A stretch of 23,266 nucleotides of DNA, taken from positions 1-23,266 of the forward strand of contig JSYX01000564.1 of the NCBI GenBank assembly GCA_000787465.1, in the 5' to 3' direction. This DNA comes from Thermomucor indicae-seudaticae (Eukaryota > Mucoromycota > Mucoromycetes > Mucorales > Lichtheimiaceae). The notes under the pieces were generated by a model. That model was not told the origin of the DNA. It made no database searches and saw only the letters and a list, made by a program, of their open reading frames with translations. Position 1 is the stretch's first letter. Every line of letters begins with the position of its first letter. Of this stretch, positions 7,960-16,642 are shown piece after piece. The translations under genes were made by a program, and so were the position numbers.

Positions 7960-9492
7960 CCTCGCCACCACCCAACCTCGTCTAGTAAGGCCGACGCAGC
8001 CGTAATACTTGTACAAAGTAAATATACACGTCTAGGCAGAATATACAGATAATTAGTATTCTTCATCAGAATAGAAAGACCCTTTTCAGCTCGATAACTT
8101 ACACAATCCCCCAGGGTATGCAAATGCCAGGATGCAGGTATGTGCGCGCGCGATTCAACTCTTGATGACTACTGGCCGCATAGGCCAGGATGCATGCCTG
8201 ATTTGCAAGTAACGTTAGAAAAACATTGTTTCGTCGTGATATTGCGTCATTACTTACATGCATGATTACAATCATATGAAAATACGCCCTTGGCCAGAGG
8301 GCAGATGCAGAATGCAGGTATGAAGGTATGTCGACATGCAAAGAACCGAAGATCAAGAATGGAAAATGCTTGTGGATGCGAAAGGATGACGGGTATATAA
8401 ATAGGACGTGATATCCTGAAAAATAGATGCATTAGTTGATATACAATGCAAAAGTATCGTTCCTATTTCGTACTCATAAATACAGAGATGTCAATTGTAT
8501 GCGTCCAGCGCCAGTTTGGTAAGATTTTTTTGGTTTTTTTGCTATAGTGATGTCAATTAGCCAATATACTCACTTTTTTCAATTTTTTTGACATTTCTAA
8601 AGAGGAAATAAACAAAAATTAGCACGGCACAAGATGGGAAGCGCAAATAGACTGTACTCACTTATGATTTTTCGTTGTTTTTTGATTTTTTGGGTTTTTT
8701 CTGAAAAGGCGATAAATAAGGCTTAGTACAATACAGAAATGATAATCCTAGTCCACACTGCACTTACTTTCTTCTTTGGGTTTATGACAAACAGGCGGCA
8801 GGGTATAGAGGGTTTAGGTTTATCGCCGCCACGTTTAGTTGTTTTTTTCCCTAGAAGATGCCTCTGTTAGTTGAAAATGAAATTGCGAAAGTCTATTTTC
8901 AAACTTACTTTTTTATATTTTTAAACTTTTTTGGTGGTTTTTTCTAGTGAAACAATACTGGTCAGTAAAGGAAACTGCATTACAGTTGCTCATTCTGCTT
9001 ACTTTCTTGAAAGTTATGACAAATTGGCGGCACAGCCACCAATTTAGGGTACGATTCTTGTTTTTGCTCTAGGAATATGTTCGTTAGATAAGCATGATAT
9101 CATATACTATAATTTGCACAGACTTTTTTGTATTTTTTTAATTTTTTTTTCGGTTTTCTAGAAGAACAATGTTAATTAATGAAAAAACCTGAATATCACC
9201 AGATCAAAAAATCATTGCACTTACTTTTATGTTTTTTGCTTTTTTTTTGAAGTTTTTTTTCTGTTTAGAAATTCTGGTTAGTGAGTACAGGCACAGTGAA
9301 ATCCGATGCCTTGGTTCTTACTTTTTCTGAGAGAAAGTTGTTGTTAGTAGTGGGTCTACATAGAAGATAGGAATCCGGTATTACTTACTTTCTTTGATTA
9401 AACAACCCAGCGACCAGCATGGATTCAAAAGACATACTGCAAAGAGCGTTAGTGATCGAAGATCAACGACAGTGTAAAGATTTCTGACTTAC
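7960..9492 (-). other. Intron-dense minus-strand array with tiny A-rich exons (spliced ncRNA or fast-evolving gene)
   Basis: Seen on the minus strand: introns 9437-9492, 9327-9388, 9261-9321, 9158-9224, 9069-9123, 8944-9002, 8851-8908, 8701-8767, 8597-8661, 8542-8573 (32 nt, doubtful), 8416-8483, 8198-8257, 8032-8102, plus a donor at 7959. Nearly all have GTAAGT/GTGAGT-type donors; branch sites such as TACTAAC, CACTAAC and TTCTAAC and CAG/TAG acceptors recur. Exons between them: 48, 5, 36, 34, 66, 35, 83, 39, 23, 58, 158, 95 and 72 nt. Six of the small ones are A-rich (Lys if translated). From the ATG at 9433-9435 all-exon splicing gives a Lys-rich peptide of about 35 residues, then a stop. 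The last three exons (8258-8415, 8103-8197, 7960-8031) share one open frame. No single frame spans the array. It may be a spliced non-coding RNA, an alternatively spliced gene, or a decaying one. I recognise no family. Confidence 0.55.
8768..9068 (-). repeat. Two related exons within the array (tandem exon duplication)
   Basis: The exons at 8768-8850 and 9003-9068 share TGCCGCC, two variable bases, TTTGTCATAA and an A-rich end before a GTAAG donor. In the shared frame they read PCRLFVINPKKK and LCRQFVITFKK. Between them lies an A-rich mini-exon (8909-8943). This suggests duplication of a long-exon plus short-exon unit, while the introns between have diverged. Confidence 0.6.
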
Positions 9493-10061
9493 AAGGTTGA
9501 TGCTTTTACACTACGCCCGCATATCGGGGAGGAGTCTACGGGCAGGGCGTTGATGCGATGTCAATGTGTCTATGAACGGAATGTCGATGCGATAATGTAC
9601 AATGCCAGTGTCTCTGAGTTATGATGCCGATGCAATAGAATGCGGTGCTGTTGATATGATGAATGCTGTTGCGTTTATGGGGGGCTGGTGATGCAATGGA
9701 TGCAAATGTTGCAGCTGCAATGCGATGGGATAATATGCTAACATGATCTCTATTTACATTGCTCTTGTCAGCTTTTTACCAGAAATTGCCAGAGAAACAA
9801 ATGGATTACCTAAAGACGATGCAAATAGATGCGCTTTATGAGGGTATATGACGATGATGAGGGTATATGCTAGCCAGCAACAGAGGGTATAGATTTTCCG
9901 GAAAAAGTGAAGACGGGCGTGCCAAAAATGTTTGAGATTTTATACCATTTTCCATTCCATTCCTTAAAGACACATCCGTTGATTTTTCAACAAGGAGGAC
10001 CTGGTGACCGCGTTTCTGTTTAATTTTACAAGCCAGCAAAGTTTAGCTATACAGTGTGTGT
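9493..10061. other. No conventional gene; GATGC-rich stretch (about 9545-9735)
   Basis: The plus strand carries many loosely spaced GATGC / CAATGC words from 9545 to 9735 (GCATC on the minus strand). This may be the 5' exon of the intron-dense array, since that exon ends at 9493. A 42-codon minus ORF (ATG around 9742) lies in it and is His/Ala/Gln-rich. Further right, ATATACCCTCATC-like words recur at about 9838-9890 on the minus strand. A 67-codon minus stretch (9836-10039) has no domain. Nothing here is well supported as protein-coding. Confidence 0.4.
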
Positions 10062-10218
10062 CTCCAAGTGGGTGGAAGTGGCGGGTCTAAGTGGGTCAAA
10101 GTGTGTCCAAGCGGGTCAATGTTGTGGCTCTATGTGGGTCCAAGTGGGTCGAAGTGGTGGGTGTGAGTCGGTCCAAGTGTGTCCAAGCGGTTCAAAGCGG
10201 TGGGTCTAAGTGGGTCAA
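10062..10218. repeat. Minisatellite, 10-nt unit (about CCAAGTGGGT), some 13-nt units
   Basis: About fourteen degenerate copies of YSAAGTGGGT in tandem, some extended by three bases (GAAGTGGCGGGT, GAAGTGGTGGGT, CAAAGCGGTGGGT). A higher-order order of variants seems to recur (extended unit, then CTAAGTGGGT or a variant, then GTGTGTCCAAGCGG). G-rich strand is plus. Confidence 0.85.
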
Positions 10219-10750
10219 TTGATATACAGCTTTTCTAGACAACATATCATAGCATGTAACGACAGGTCATGTCTGGCCATTATAGAATAAAAGTTTAGGA
10301 TCTATAACGAGAATTGCGGTTATGATGCCAGTTGATATTTCCAACACTACAACCGAAGTACCGTGACAACCGACCGTGAAGCTCGTACTGTATCAGTATC
10401 TTTCCAATACAAGCAAGAGATGTATTATAAAGGGAGGTAGGTATATTGCCTGTGTCTTGGGAAACTGTGTCTTAGGAAATAAGCCATTGACGTGATAAGC
10501 ACGCTGGACTGCATCGGTTACCAATGTCATACAGTGCTCAATGTTGATGGCTGTGACAGGATACTCGAAGTACGGGTAGCAGCAAGGAAGATCTTTTTCC
10601 ATAATTTCCGTGTATCCGTTGGTGCTTATAACGTGTACATCTTCTTCATGTCTTATGCTGTTGCTGTTGCCGTTGCTCACTTCCCAGAGTGTTTGGTCAC
10701 ATACTGTTTATCGATTGCACATTCGCGCTACCAATGGAGGATGAAAGAAG
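10219..10750. other. Unresolved stretch with a 95-codon minus-strand open frame
   Basis: On the minus strand 10393-10680 is open and protein-like (for example EIMEKDLPCCYPYFEYPV), but it begins at a GTG that looks more like a GTGAGC splice donor, and upstream frames carry stops. The plus strand is also open over 10492-10785. A 15-nt tandem pair (TTTCCTAAGACACAG / TTTCCCAAGACACAG in minus sense) lies at about 10450-10480. I cannot assign a gene with confidence. Confidence 0.3.
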
Positions 10751-10870
10751 TTATTCAAAAACCGGTATTTTTCCGGCGATCGTAGGAAATGTAGCCACGG
10801 GTGTTATAGTGTCAAGGAGCTCTGTTAAGCAACAGGTCACAGCAAAGAATACCATGAAAAGCACTATCAT
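10751..10870 (-). CDS. Possible small secreted peptide (39 aa)
   Basis: Minus-strand ATG at 10868-10870 opens 39 codons to TAA at 10751-10753. The N-terminus (MIVLFMVFFAVTCC) is a good signal-peptide core followed by a small, polar region (TITPVATFPTIAGKIP). An optional 59-nt intron with a weak GTTTTT donor (10704-10762) would give a slightly longer end. ORFs this short arise by chance, and a competing frame is open over the same bases. Confidence 0.22.
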   Translation of the reverse strand: MIVLFMVFFAVTCCLTELLDTITPVATFPTIAGKIPVFE

Positions 10871-10886
10871 AAGAGTACGGTCTCAT

Positions 10887-11361
10887 TCATGCCTCAGGAC
10901 CGTCATGCGCACCGCCGACAAACAACGTTTGCACTAACAGAGAAACTGGAAGATAGTGGTCCATATTTTCAGGACTGAGTGAACCACGGTTAGGGCATGC
11001 GCATCCGTCTTCTTTTGGTTGTTGGTCTTGAGGACGTTACACCACTTGGCCCTTTATTATCGCACTTTTCATAGAACGTACATTTAGCGGCTTTGTATCG
11101 TTCTTGCAGTCAGTGAACGACTTGCTTATGGCCCAGGAAGAAACCGCGTCTAATCGAAGTGCTAGCGACAATTCTGCTTAAGCACACAGTCATCGACCTT
11201 GTACCCTCACGTTCATGCTTTGCTCTTTATTGACTGAAAAGTTGAACGGCTGTTTTAGAGATGATGTCCGACTTGGGGATCCGCGATACGCTTTGAGTCT
11301 GTAGTACACCTGGAACTTTAACACGACCAAAGCGTTGCTCATCAAGAATAGATAATGACAT
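10887..11361 (-). CDS. Small three-exon protein, about 115 aa, function unknown
   Basis: Exons 11235-11361, 11041-11173 and 10887-10974. ATG is 11359-11361 and TGA 10887-10889. Intron 11174-11234 (61 nt) has a modest GTCAAT donor and a TTAAGCAG acceptor; intron 10975-11040 (66 nt) has GTAACG, an excellent CCCTAACC branch and CACTCAG. The 348 nt of exons make 116 codons with no stop, whereas each exon alone is under 60 codons, so a length-filtered ORF list misses it. The N-terminal half (RIPKSDIISKTAVQLF) faintly resembles histone-fold proteins of the NC2-alpha/NF-YC kind, but the second half does not follow that pattern, so I do not assign it. It is co-oriented with the gene at 11528-12058, about 170 bp downstream of it. 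Confidence 0.5.
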
Positions 11362-11527
11362 TATGTATTCCTATACTTTGAGCAGTACTTTGATTTGATT
11401 CTAACCTTCAAGAGCGTGATCCACAGCATAGTTCCTGACGCACTCTGGCCTTAACCCGACAGTACCGTGGCTCAAAACAATTCCAACTTTTTTTTTCGAC
11501 AGTAGCAGTTTTCTTGTAAGCCAAGGA

Positions 11528-12058
11528 TCAATACAAGACGAGACTTGTCCATCCCATTTCCCGGTCTTCCCAATCAACGCCATGTAATTGTATCATGATT
11601 CCCCCCTTTTTGTTACCAGCTTTGTCCTTGAAATAGTATTCGATCCAGCATGGCAAATGAGTTTTGCCGCCGCCTCCTTTTCTGTCGGGTTCGCCCAGTT
11701 GACTGACGATCTCGTGAGCTTGCGTGGTGGGACCGAAACCAAAAGGATATTCCTTTCCGGTGTACGGCTGAAAACCGTCTCTGGTTTGACCATTATATAT
11801 GTCTATAGAGTCTAACCGCAGGTCGTTGCCGTCATTGCTGGCTGTTTTCGACTTTGGGACAAAACAGAGTGAAATCCCAAGATTGTAAAAAGAGTGATAG
11901 GTGCAGTCGGGGAAGCGCTTGATTGTCGGCTCAGGTATAGATTTCTCTTGACCTTCCACGGCAGGCGCGATCTTCTGAATGAATTGACGTATTTCGTCTG
12001 CGTCTGGTGGTAAGCCTAGCAATTGATACGGAGGAAACGATGGTGCTTTAATGGGCAT
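11528..12058 (-). CDS. Conserved-looking protein, about 176 aa, unassigned
   Basis: Start chosen at ATG 12056-12058 (MPIKAPSF). An in-frame ATG at 12158-12160 would leave only five bases to the divergent gene's ATG, which is unlikely. The stop is TAG at 11528-11530. Seen: a Pro-rich start (SFPPYQLLGLPPDAD), an acidic/charged segment, FPDCTYHSFYNLGISLCF, then an LDSIDIYN strand-like stretch, DGFQPYTGKEYPFGFG, EIVSQLGEPDRKGGGG and an aromatic C-terminus (WIEYYF, WEDREMGW, TSLVLY). This has the feel of a compact, conserved single-domain protein with alternating beta strands, and the GEPDRKGGGG turn looks like a family signature, but I cannot name the family. No signal peptide or membrane span. 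Single exon. Confidence 0.75.
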   Translation of the reverse strand: MPIKAPSFPPYQLLGLPPDADEIRQFIQKIAPAVEGQEKSIPEPTIKRFPDCTYHSFYNLGISLCFVPKSKTASNDGNDLRLDSIDIYNGQTRDGFQPYTGKEYPFGFGPTTQAHEIVSQLGEPDRKGGGGKTHLPCWIEYYFKDKAGNKKGGIMIQLHGVDWEDREMGWTSLVLY

Positions 12059-12165
12059 GACGAGGCACTTATGTAATTGCGACGCGTCCCGAAGAAAAAA
12101 GTATTCGCTGCGGAAACAAAAATGCACGTCGGTGCGCGAGACTTTTCTTGTCCTTTGCATTCTTC
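12059..12165. promoter_or_regulatory. Very short divergent promoter, about 107 bp
   Basis: Only about 107 bp separate the ATG of the minus-strand gene (12058) from the ATG of the Mms22-like gene (12166). Both must be driven from this segment or from within one another's 5' ends. No TATA box is obvious. Confidence 0.5.
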
Positions 12166-15100
12166 ATGGTTTGTCCGTCCTCTTCAAACCATGAGATTGA
12201 CGTGTCTGAAAAGAGCAATGGGGACCTTGATTATGGCCGTATTCGGCGGTTGGCACGGATGGATCCACGGGAATTAGCCAAGAACTGGAATCTGGAATCT
12301 GTAAATGCACTGACTCTGGCGATCGATCTTGGTACTGTGCAGAATGACCTTTCCAATACGACGTGTCTCATTGATAGTCTTTGTAGAGCCAGACCAAGAA
12401 AGTGCAGCTCTGTTTTCAGACAGTTCATTTAGTTCTTCCTCATCATCGTCAGCTTCTTTATCCAACAATATAAGCGCCACGCTAGATGCGGGTGCCGACC
12501 GAGGCATGCAGTCTTCCTTGGAAAAGGACCGCACAGCGAATTCGCACGAGGAAAACGACAATGCCGAAACTCTGCTCAGAAATGGTGACACACCTGTGAA
12601 TAATCAGCTTGCAGAGTCGTCTGCTCAGGTTCCTCAGCCATCGTCAGCGTCTGATACTTCAAAACAGGATCCGCCGAGACGCAACCTTCGTCCTCGCCGT
12701 GATATACAGCTGCGACCGTTCACTCTGGAAGGCGCACAGTATAGAGCGCTTCTTCGCCATGCTGCATTTGATGAGCTTTTGGAAGAGGATGATCGGGAGC
12801 GACAGAAGAGACTCTTTCGACGTAAGACAGCAGAAGACCGCTACGAGACCGAAGAGGACTCTGACATGGACGACGGCTCACAGCAACCCAACTCAGAATC
12901 TTCGCCGGAAAGAGATCGATCATCAACTGTTTCTCGTATGCGCGTTGCAACGAATCGAGACAAAGGGAAACAACCTGCGAGGCCTCGTAGTGTTTCTGCG
13001 ACAACCAATGTCAACAGAAAAAGTCAGCCGCAGGGAAATGATGTGAGGCCGTCATCCAAAGCTACAAATACGGCTACACTCCACACAGCAACACGACCGA
13101 GGAGCGGCCCTCATCGTGTAACAACCGTGTACGGCCGACGGAAAAAGGCGTCGGCAAAAGGCTCAGCTACACAGGCGAGAGGTCAGCTCAGTGCGAAACC
13201 TGTAGGCGAATCATCATCCGCGCACTGGGATCCTCAAGCAACTTTGGCGAACCTATACCCCGATATATTACACAGCTTAAACAGTGCGGAAACATACGGA
13301 AGGAGAGAGAGCTTTTCTACGACCGGACCAAGGAAAATTTATAGTGGACTGCCGCAGGATGATGTTACTGATGACGAGGACATGTACCAGAATATAAATC
13401 GCACTCACAGAAAACGGAGGCGGCTTGTTTTGGATAGCCAGTCTAGCAGCAGTGACGAAGAAGACGTCTTTGCATTCCCGCAGGATGATAGCCAGGAGAA
13501 TGCTTTCCCGAGAGCACGGTTTGTTTTGGATAGCCAGTCTAGCAGCAGTGACGAAGAAGACGTCTTTACATTCCCGCAAGATTATAGTCACCGGAATGCT
13601 CACGCTAAAGCATACGCTCGATTTGACAATGTTTTGGATAGCCAATCTAGCAGCAGTGACGAAGATGCCTCTGCATTCCCACAGAATAACAACCAGGAGA
13701 ACGCTCCCCCAAAAGCATGGCGTCGGTCTGACAGTTCGAGCAACGTGTTTAACTTTCCTTCGGCAGCATCCCGATCAGCAGCTCAAAACACGAAAACAAA
13801 AACTGGGCAGAAACGTTCTGCCGACCTGCTGGACAGCTTTATCGTAAACGATCTAGGAGAAGAGAAACGAGTACGACGGAAACGCCGAAAGACTCTTAAA
13901 GGAGTATTACCGGAATCTTACTGGATTGTCAACGATCCAGCATTTACAGCAAAACGGCATCGGTCAGCTTCAATCTCAAGGTATAGAGAACATATTGAGT
14001 CTGATCCGGTGGGTTCAGATGTTTCCAATATGGCCTCTGCGAACGAGGGCGACCTGGAAAGAGAGAGTGACAGTGCCGATGAAGTAGAACGTATGGATGG
14101 CATAAACGGCGAAGCACATTCAGACGACGAGAACTTCAGGCACCATGGCACATCTGAAATTGGCCATAGCACTACGACTACCGCCTTAAATGTATCCCTA
14201 TCAGCAGCTCAACAGACGAAACCAAAAATATCCAGAATTTCTGGAACCACTAATCGTACACAGCGGGTCACCTACCGAAGGACGACTAAATCCAACGCAG
14301 GCGTAAGAGCGAAACCAAAGACGGGACAGAGACGTTCTGCGGATCGGACGAGCAGCTTTATCGTAAACGATTTAGGAGAAGAAAAACGAAGTGTACGAAA
14401 GAAGCGTCGGAGGACTCTTAGAGGACAACCGTACTGGATCGTCAGCAATCCCACGTTCACGCGAAAACCGCCTCGATCGGCTTCAACTGCAGCATATGGG
14501 AAATATAACGGATCGGATTCAGTCGATTCAGGATTTCAAACTATTGGCTCTATGGATGTGGACAATATCAGCAGCGGAAGTGACGTTTCTGATGAACTAG
14601 AATATATGGATGGCATAAACGGCGAAGCCCGTGCGGAAAGCAAAGGATCGGCAGCGGAAAGCGAATGCAATGATGAGCTTGTAAAGTTCTTGAGGAATCA
14701 CGGTGCATTTACGCAGGATTTTGGACTAAAACGCAGCAGTGCTTGCCCAAAGCTACCAACATCAGCCTATATCGGCCGTGGACTCCTTGCCCAACTTATA
14801 GAATTACTTTCGACGAAAGAGAAAACAGGAGCTGCTGCTAGTTCCACACTAGATAATCCGGTGAATGTCTTTGGTAGAGACATTGTACTAGATGACGATG
14901 TAAACGAATGCTTAAATTATTTGCGGCGGTTATTTTGGCAAGGATTCAAGTATATCGCGGATCTTTTTGAGAACGGAAAAGACAAACCGCCTGATGCAGA
15001 GTTGGATTTTAACGTACAGCTGCGCCAAGCTATTTCCTTTTACCATTACGTTTCGAGCTGTCTCAGTAGTTGGATATTGCGCTGGAACATGGAGGATCAA

Positions 15101-16642
15101 AGAAGGATTGCTGCCTTTTTCAATCACGAGATCATATGTCTACTTAGTCGTGTTTTCCTGGTTGCTGGTGTAGACGGAAACTTTCTTACTGTGAAGCCCT
15201 CTATTGAGATAATTAAAGGCGAACTCCCGCACCGATGGAAAGCCATGCTTGTGTTGCTGATATATTCACTTGACTGGGCGTGTCGCATGAACAAGCTGCA
15301 GCTCATTGACTGCGACAGCACATGGTTATCCGTGAAGCAATGCAGTCTTCGGCTATTGTGGATTCTGTTTTGGATCGGGCCTGAACTTGCATGTCCCTCG
15401 ACAATAATAGAGGAGCCGGCCAATGCCAGTGAAACTCATGCTTCGGACTTACTGGTAACTGAGGGTTGGATCTCTTTGCTTTGTATGCTGAATCAAGGAG
15501 GATTGCAAAGCCTTTGCGCGGAACCGATAGACTACTGGGCAACAATCTTGCACCTACTAGAGAGTCATGCATTTCACGAAAAAAATGTTTGGGAGAAAAG
15601 CGAGAAGGCATGGCACTGGCTGTTTGTTTTGCAGTTTCTGCAACAATACGACTCGCGTGGAAACCTTCGACGAGCGACAAACGGAGCACCCTGTGCACTG
15701 TGGTCTGCCGTGCAAGAGATCATGAATAACACGAGGATGCAAATGTATGAGTATCTGGCTTTACGCGCGCGTATCTGGGCAGTTGAGGAACAGTTGGACG
15801 TGTACATGGTGTCGTTATTTCAACGCTGTCATACACTGATGCAAAAGTGGGATTGGAGATGGAATGAAGACGTGCTTGTGAATTTGTTTGATTTCTTCCG
15901 GCAACGACGGTTCAATGGATTAGTCACCGAGACCTTTGATGGGTTTGCACACTGGTTCGAGGATTATAAGGGAAGCATAACAGAAGAACTTGAAAACAAT
16001 GATACGTGCTTTGACATCCTTCTAAAGATGCTGTGCATCAGCATCCGCAGCGAAGTGAAAGAGATATCGGCTTGTGAAGACAAAAAGATGAAAGAGCAAC
16101 GTATCAAACACTTTCGGAAAACCTTATCGCAGCTTTCACCAACGCATGTGATGGTGGTTAACTGGGAGAGGCGAGAGAATGGCGAGATAACATCCCATCT
16201 TTCGAGTATGAACGAGACACATACGGCACTTGCAAACCACTACAAATTGACGATGATCCTCCTACATGCGGTACCAGATATCATCATGCGTCGTAGCTTG
16301 GCAAGCTGTCGGTCCCTACTCAGATTCGAGCTGTCGGACAAACGGGCACGAACAATATTTTTTGAAGCCTTTCATCACCTGGGCCGCATATGCGCTTTTC
16401 ACCAAGATGCAGCCTGCGTTCGAATAGTTGCCATGACTATATGTGAAAAGATGAGCGTGGTTTATGACGAGTTGGAGAGATCCGGAACCTTGAGCACCGA
16501 CGGCGATTTGCTGCGGAAAGCGTACGAGTTACTCAAGGATCTAGTTCGACACAGCAACTTCCCCGGGGATCCAATACAAGAGTGGGTCGATAGGGCATCC
16601 ATATATTTACCGACGAGTTCTCGTAATATCGTGATCGATTGA
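12166..16642 (+). CDS. Mus7/Mms22-like replication-fork repair protein, about 1473 aa
   Basis: Exon 1 is 12166-12331, followed by a 55-nt intron 12332-12386 (GTACTG donor, CATTGAT branch-like site, TTTGTAG) and one exon 12387-16642 ending in TGA. The intron joins the acidic N-terminus (NGDLDYGRIRRLARMDPREL) in frame to EPDQESAALF. Residues 57-830 are disordered, Ser/acid-rich and basic by turns, with two repeat systems (separate entries). The C-terminal 640 residues are helical and carry the block that suggested the family: GAFTQDFGL..., then TSAYIGRGLLAQLIELL, then a long alpha-solenoid-like run (LRRLFWQGFKYIADLFENG, WKAMLVLLIYSLDWACR). Family knowledge: Mms22/Mus7 works with the Rtt101-Mms1 cullin ligase and Rtt107 at damaged forks in the nucleus. 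The assignment rests on recalled pattern and layout, not a search. Confidence 0.6.
13427..13690 (+). repeat. Three in-frame repeats of an acidic Ser cluster (VLDSQSSSSDE) in the Mms22-like protein
   Basis: Copies start at 13427, 13523 and 13631 (protein residues about 403, 435 and 471; periods 32 and 36 aa). Each has VLDSQSSSSDE, two acidic or small residues, a Phe and FPQ, then a polar stretch ending near QENA or HRNA. The first two copies differ at very few bases, so the duplication is recent. Each copy combines an SQ site with a casein-kinase-2-type acidic Ser run, and the leading V-L is SIM-like only loosely. Confidence 0.9.
13802..14707 (+). repeat. Internal duplication of about 120 aa at a 173-aa (519-nt) period in the Mms22-like protein
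   Basis: Copy 1 is 13802-14149 and copy 2 is 14321-14707. Both run TGQ(K/R)RSAD, SFIVNDLGEEKR, a basic KKRR(K/R)TL(K/R)G run, YWIV, a TF or AF with a basic patch and RSAS, then an acidic linker, MDGINGEA and a closing H-G near NHG/HHG. The basic run could be a nuclear localisation signal. The SFIVND core is the best conserved and may be a docking motif. Confidence 0.88.

Noticed and set aside
7738..8016. Minus ORF of about 92 codons running through a GTAAGT donor
   Set aside because: It reads through a strong splice donor at 7954-7959 and starts from a non-ATG codon.
8542..8573. A 32-nt intron between exons 8574-8596 and 8484-8541
   Set aside because: Signals are present but it is far shorter than every other intron here; exon 8574-8596 may instead be skipped or joined by a longer intron.
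8520..9300. Plus-strand T-rich tracts read as simple poly-T repeats or plus-strand coding
   Set aside because: The tracts are the complement of A-rich exons bounded by minus-strand donors and acceptors; no plus-strand frame or splice signals fit.
9493..9740. GATGC-rich stretch as a CRISPR array or tRNA cluster
   Set aside because: Words are irregularly spaced without constant repeats and unique spacers, and no cloverleaf could be drawn.
11401..11583. 60-codon minus ORF overlapping the 3' end of the 11528-12058 gene
   Set aside because: It starts in another frame inside that gene's conserved C-terminus and runs into its 3' flank; no ATG or domain supports it.
12609..13046. Plus and minus ORFs within the Mms22-like gene (for example 12609-13046 and 13277-13645)
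   Set aside because: They are shadows of the 4.3-kb coding exon; the minus ORF at 13277 only mirrors the Ser-cluster repeats.
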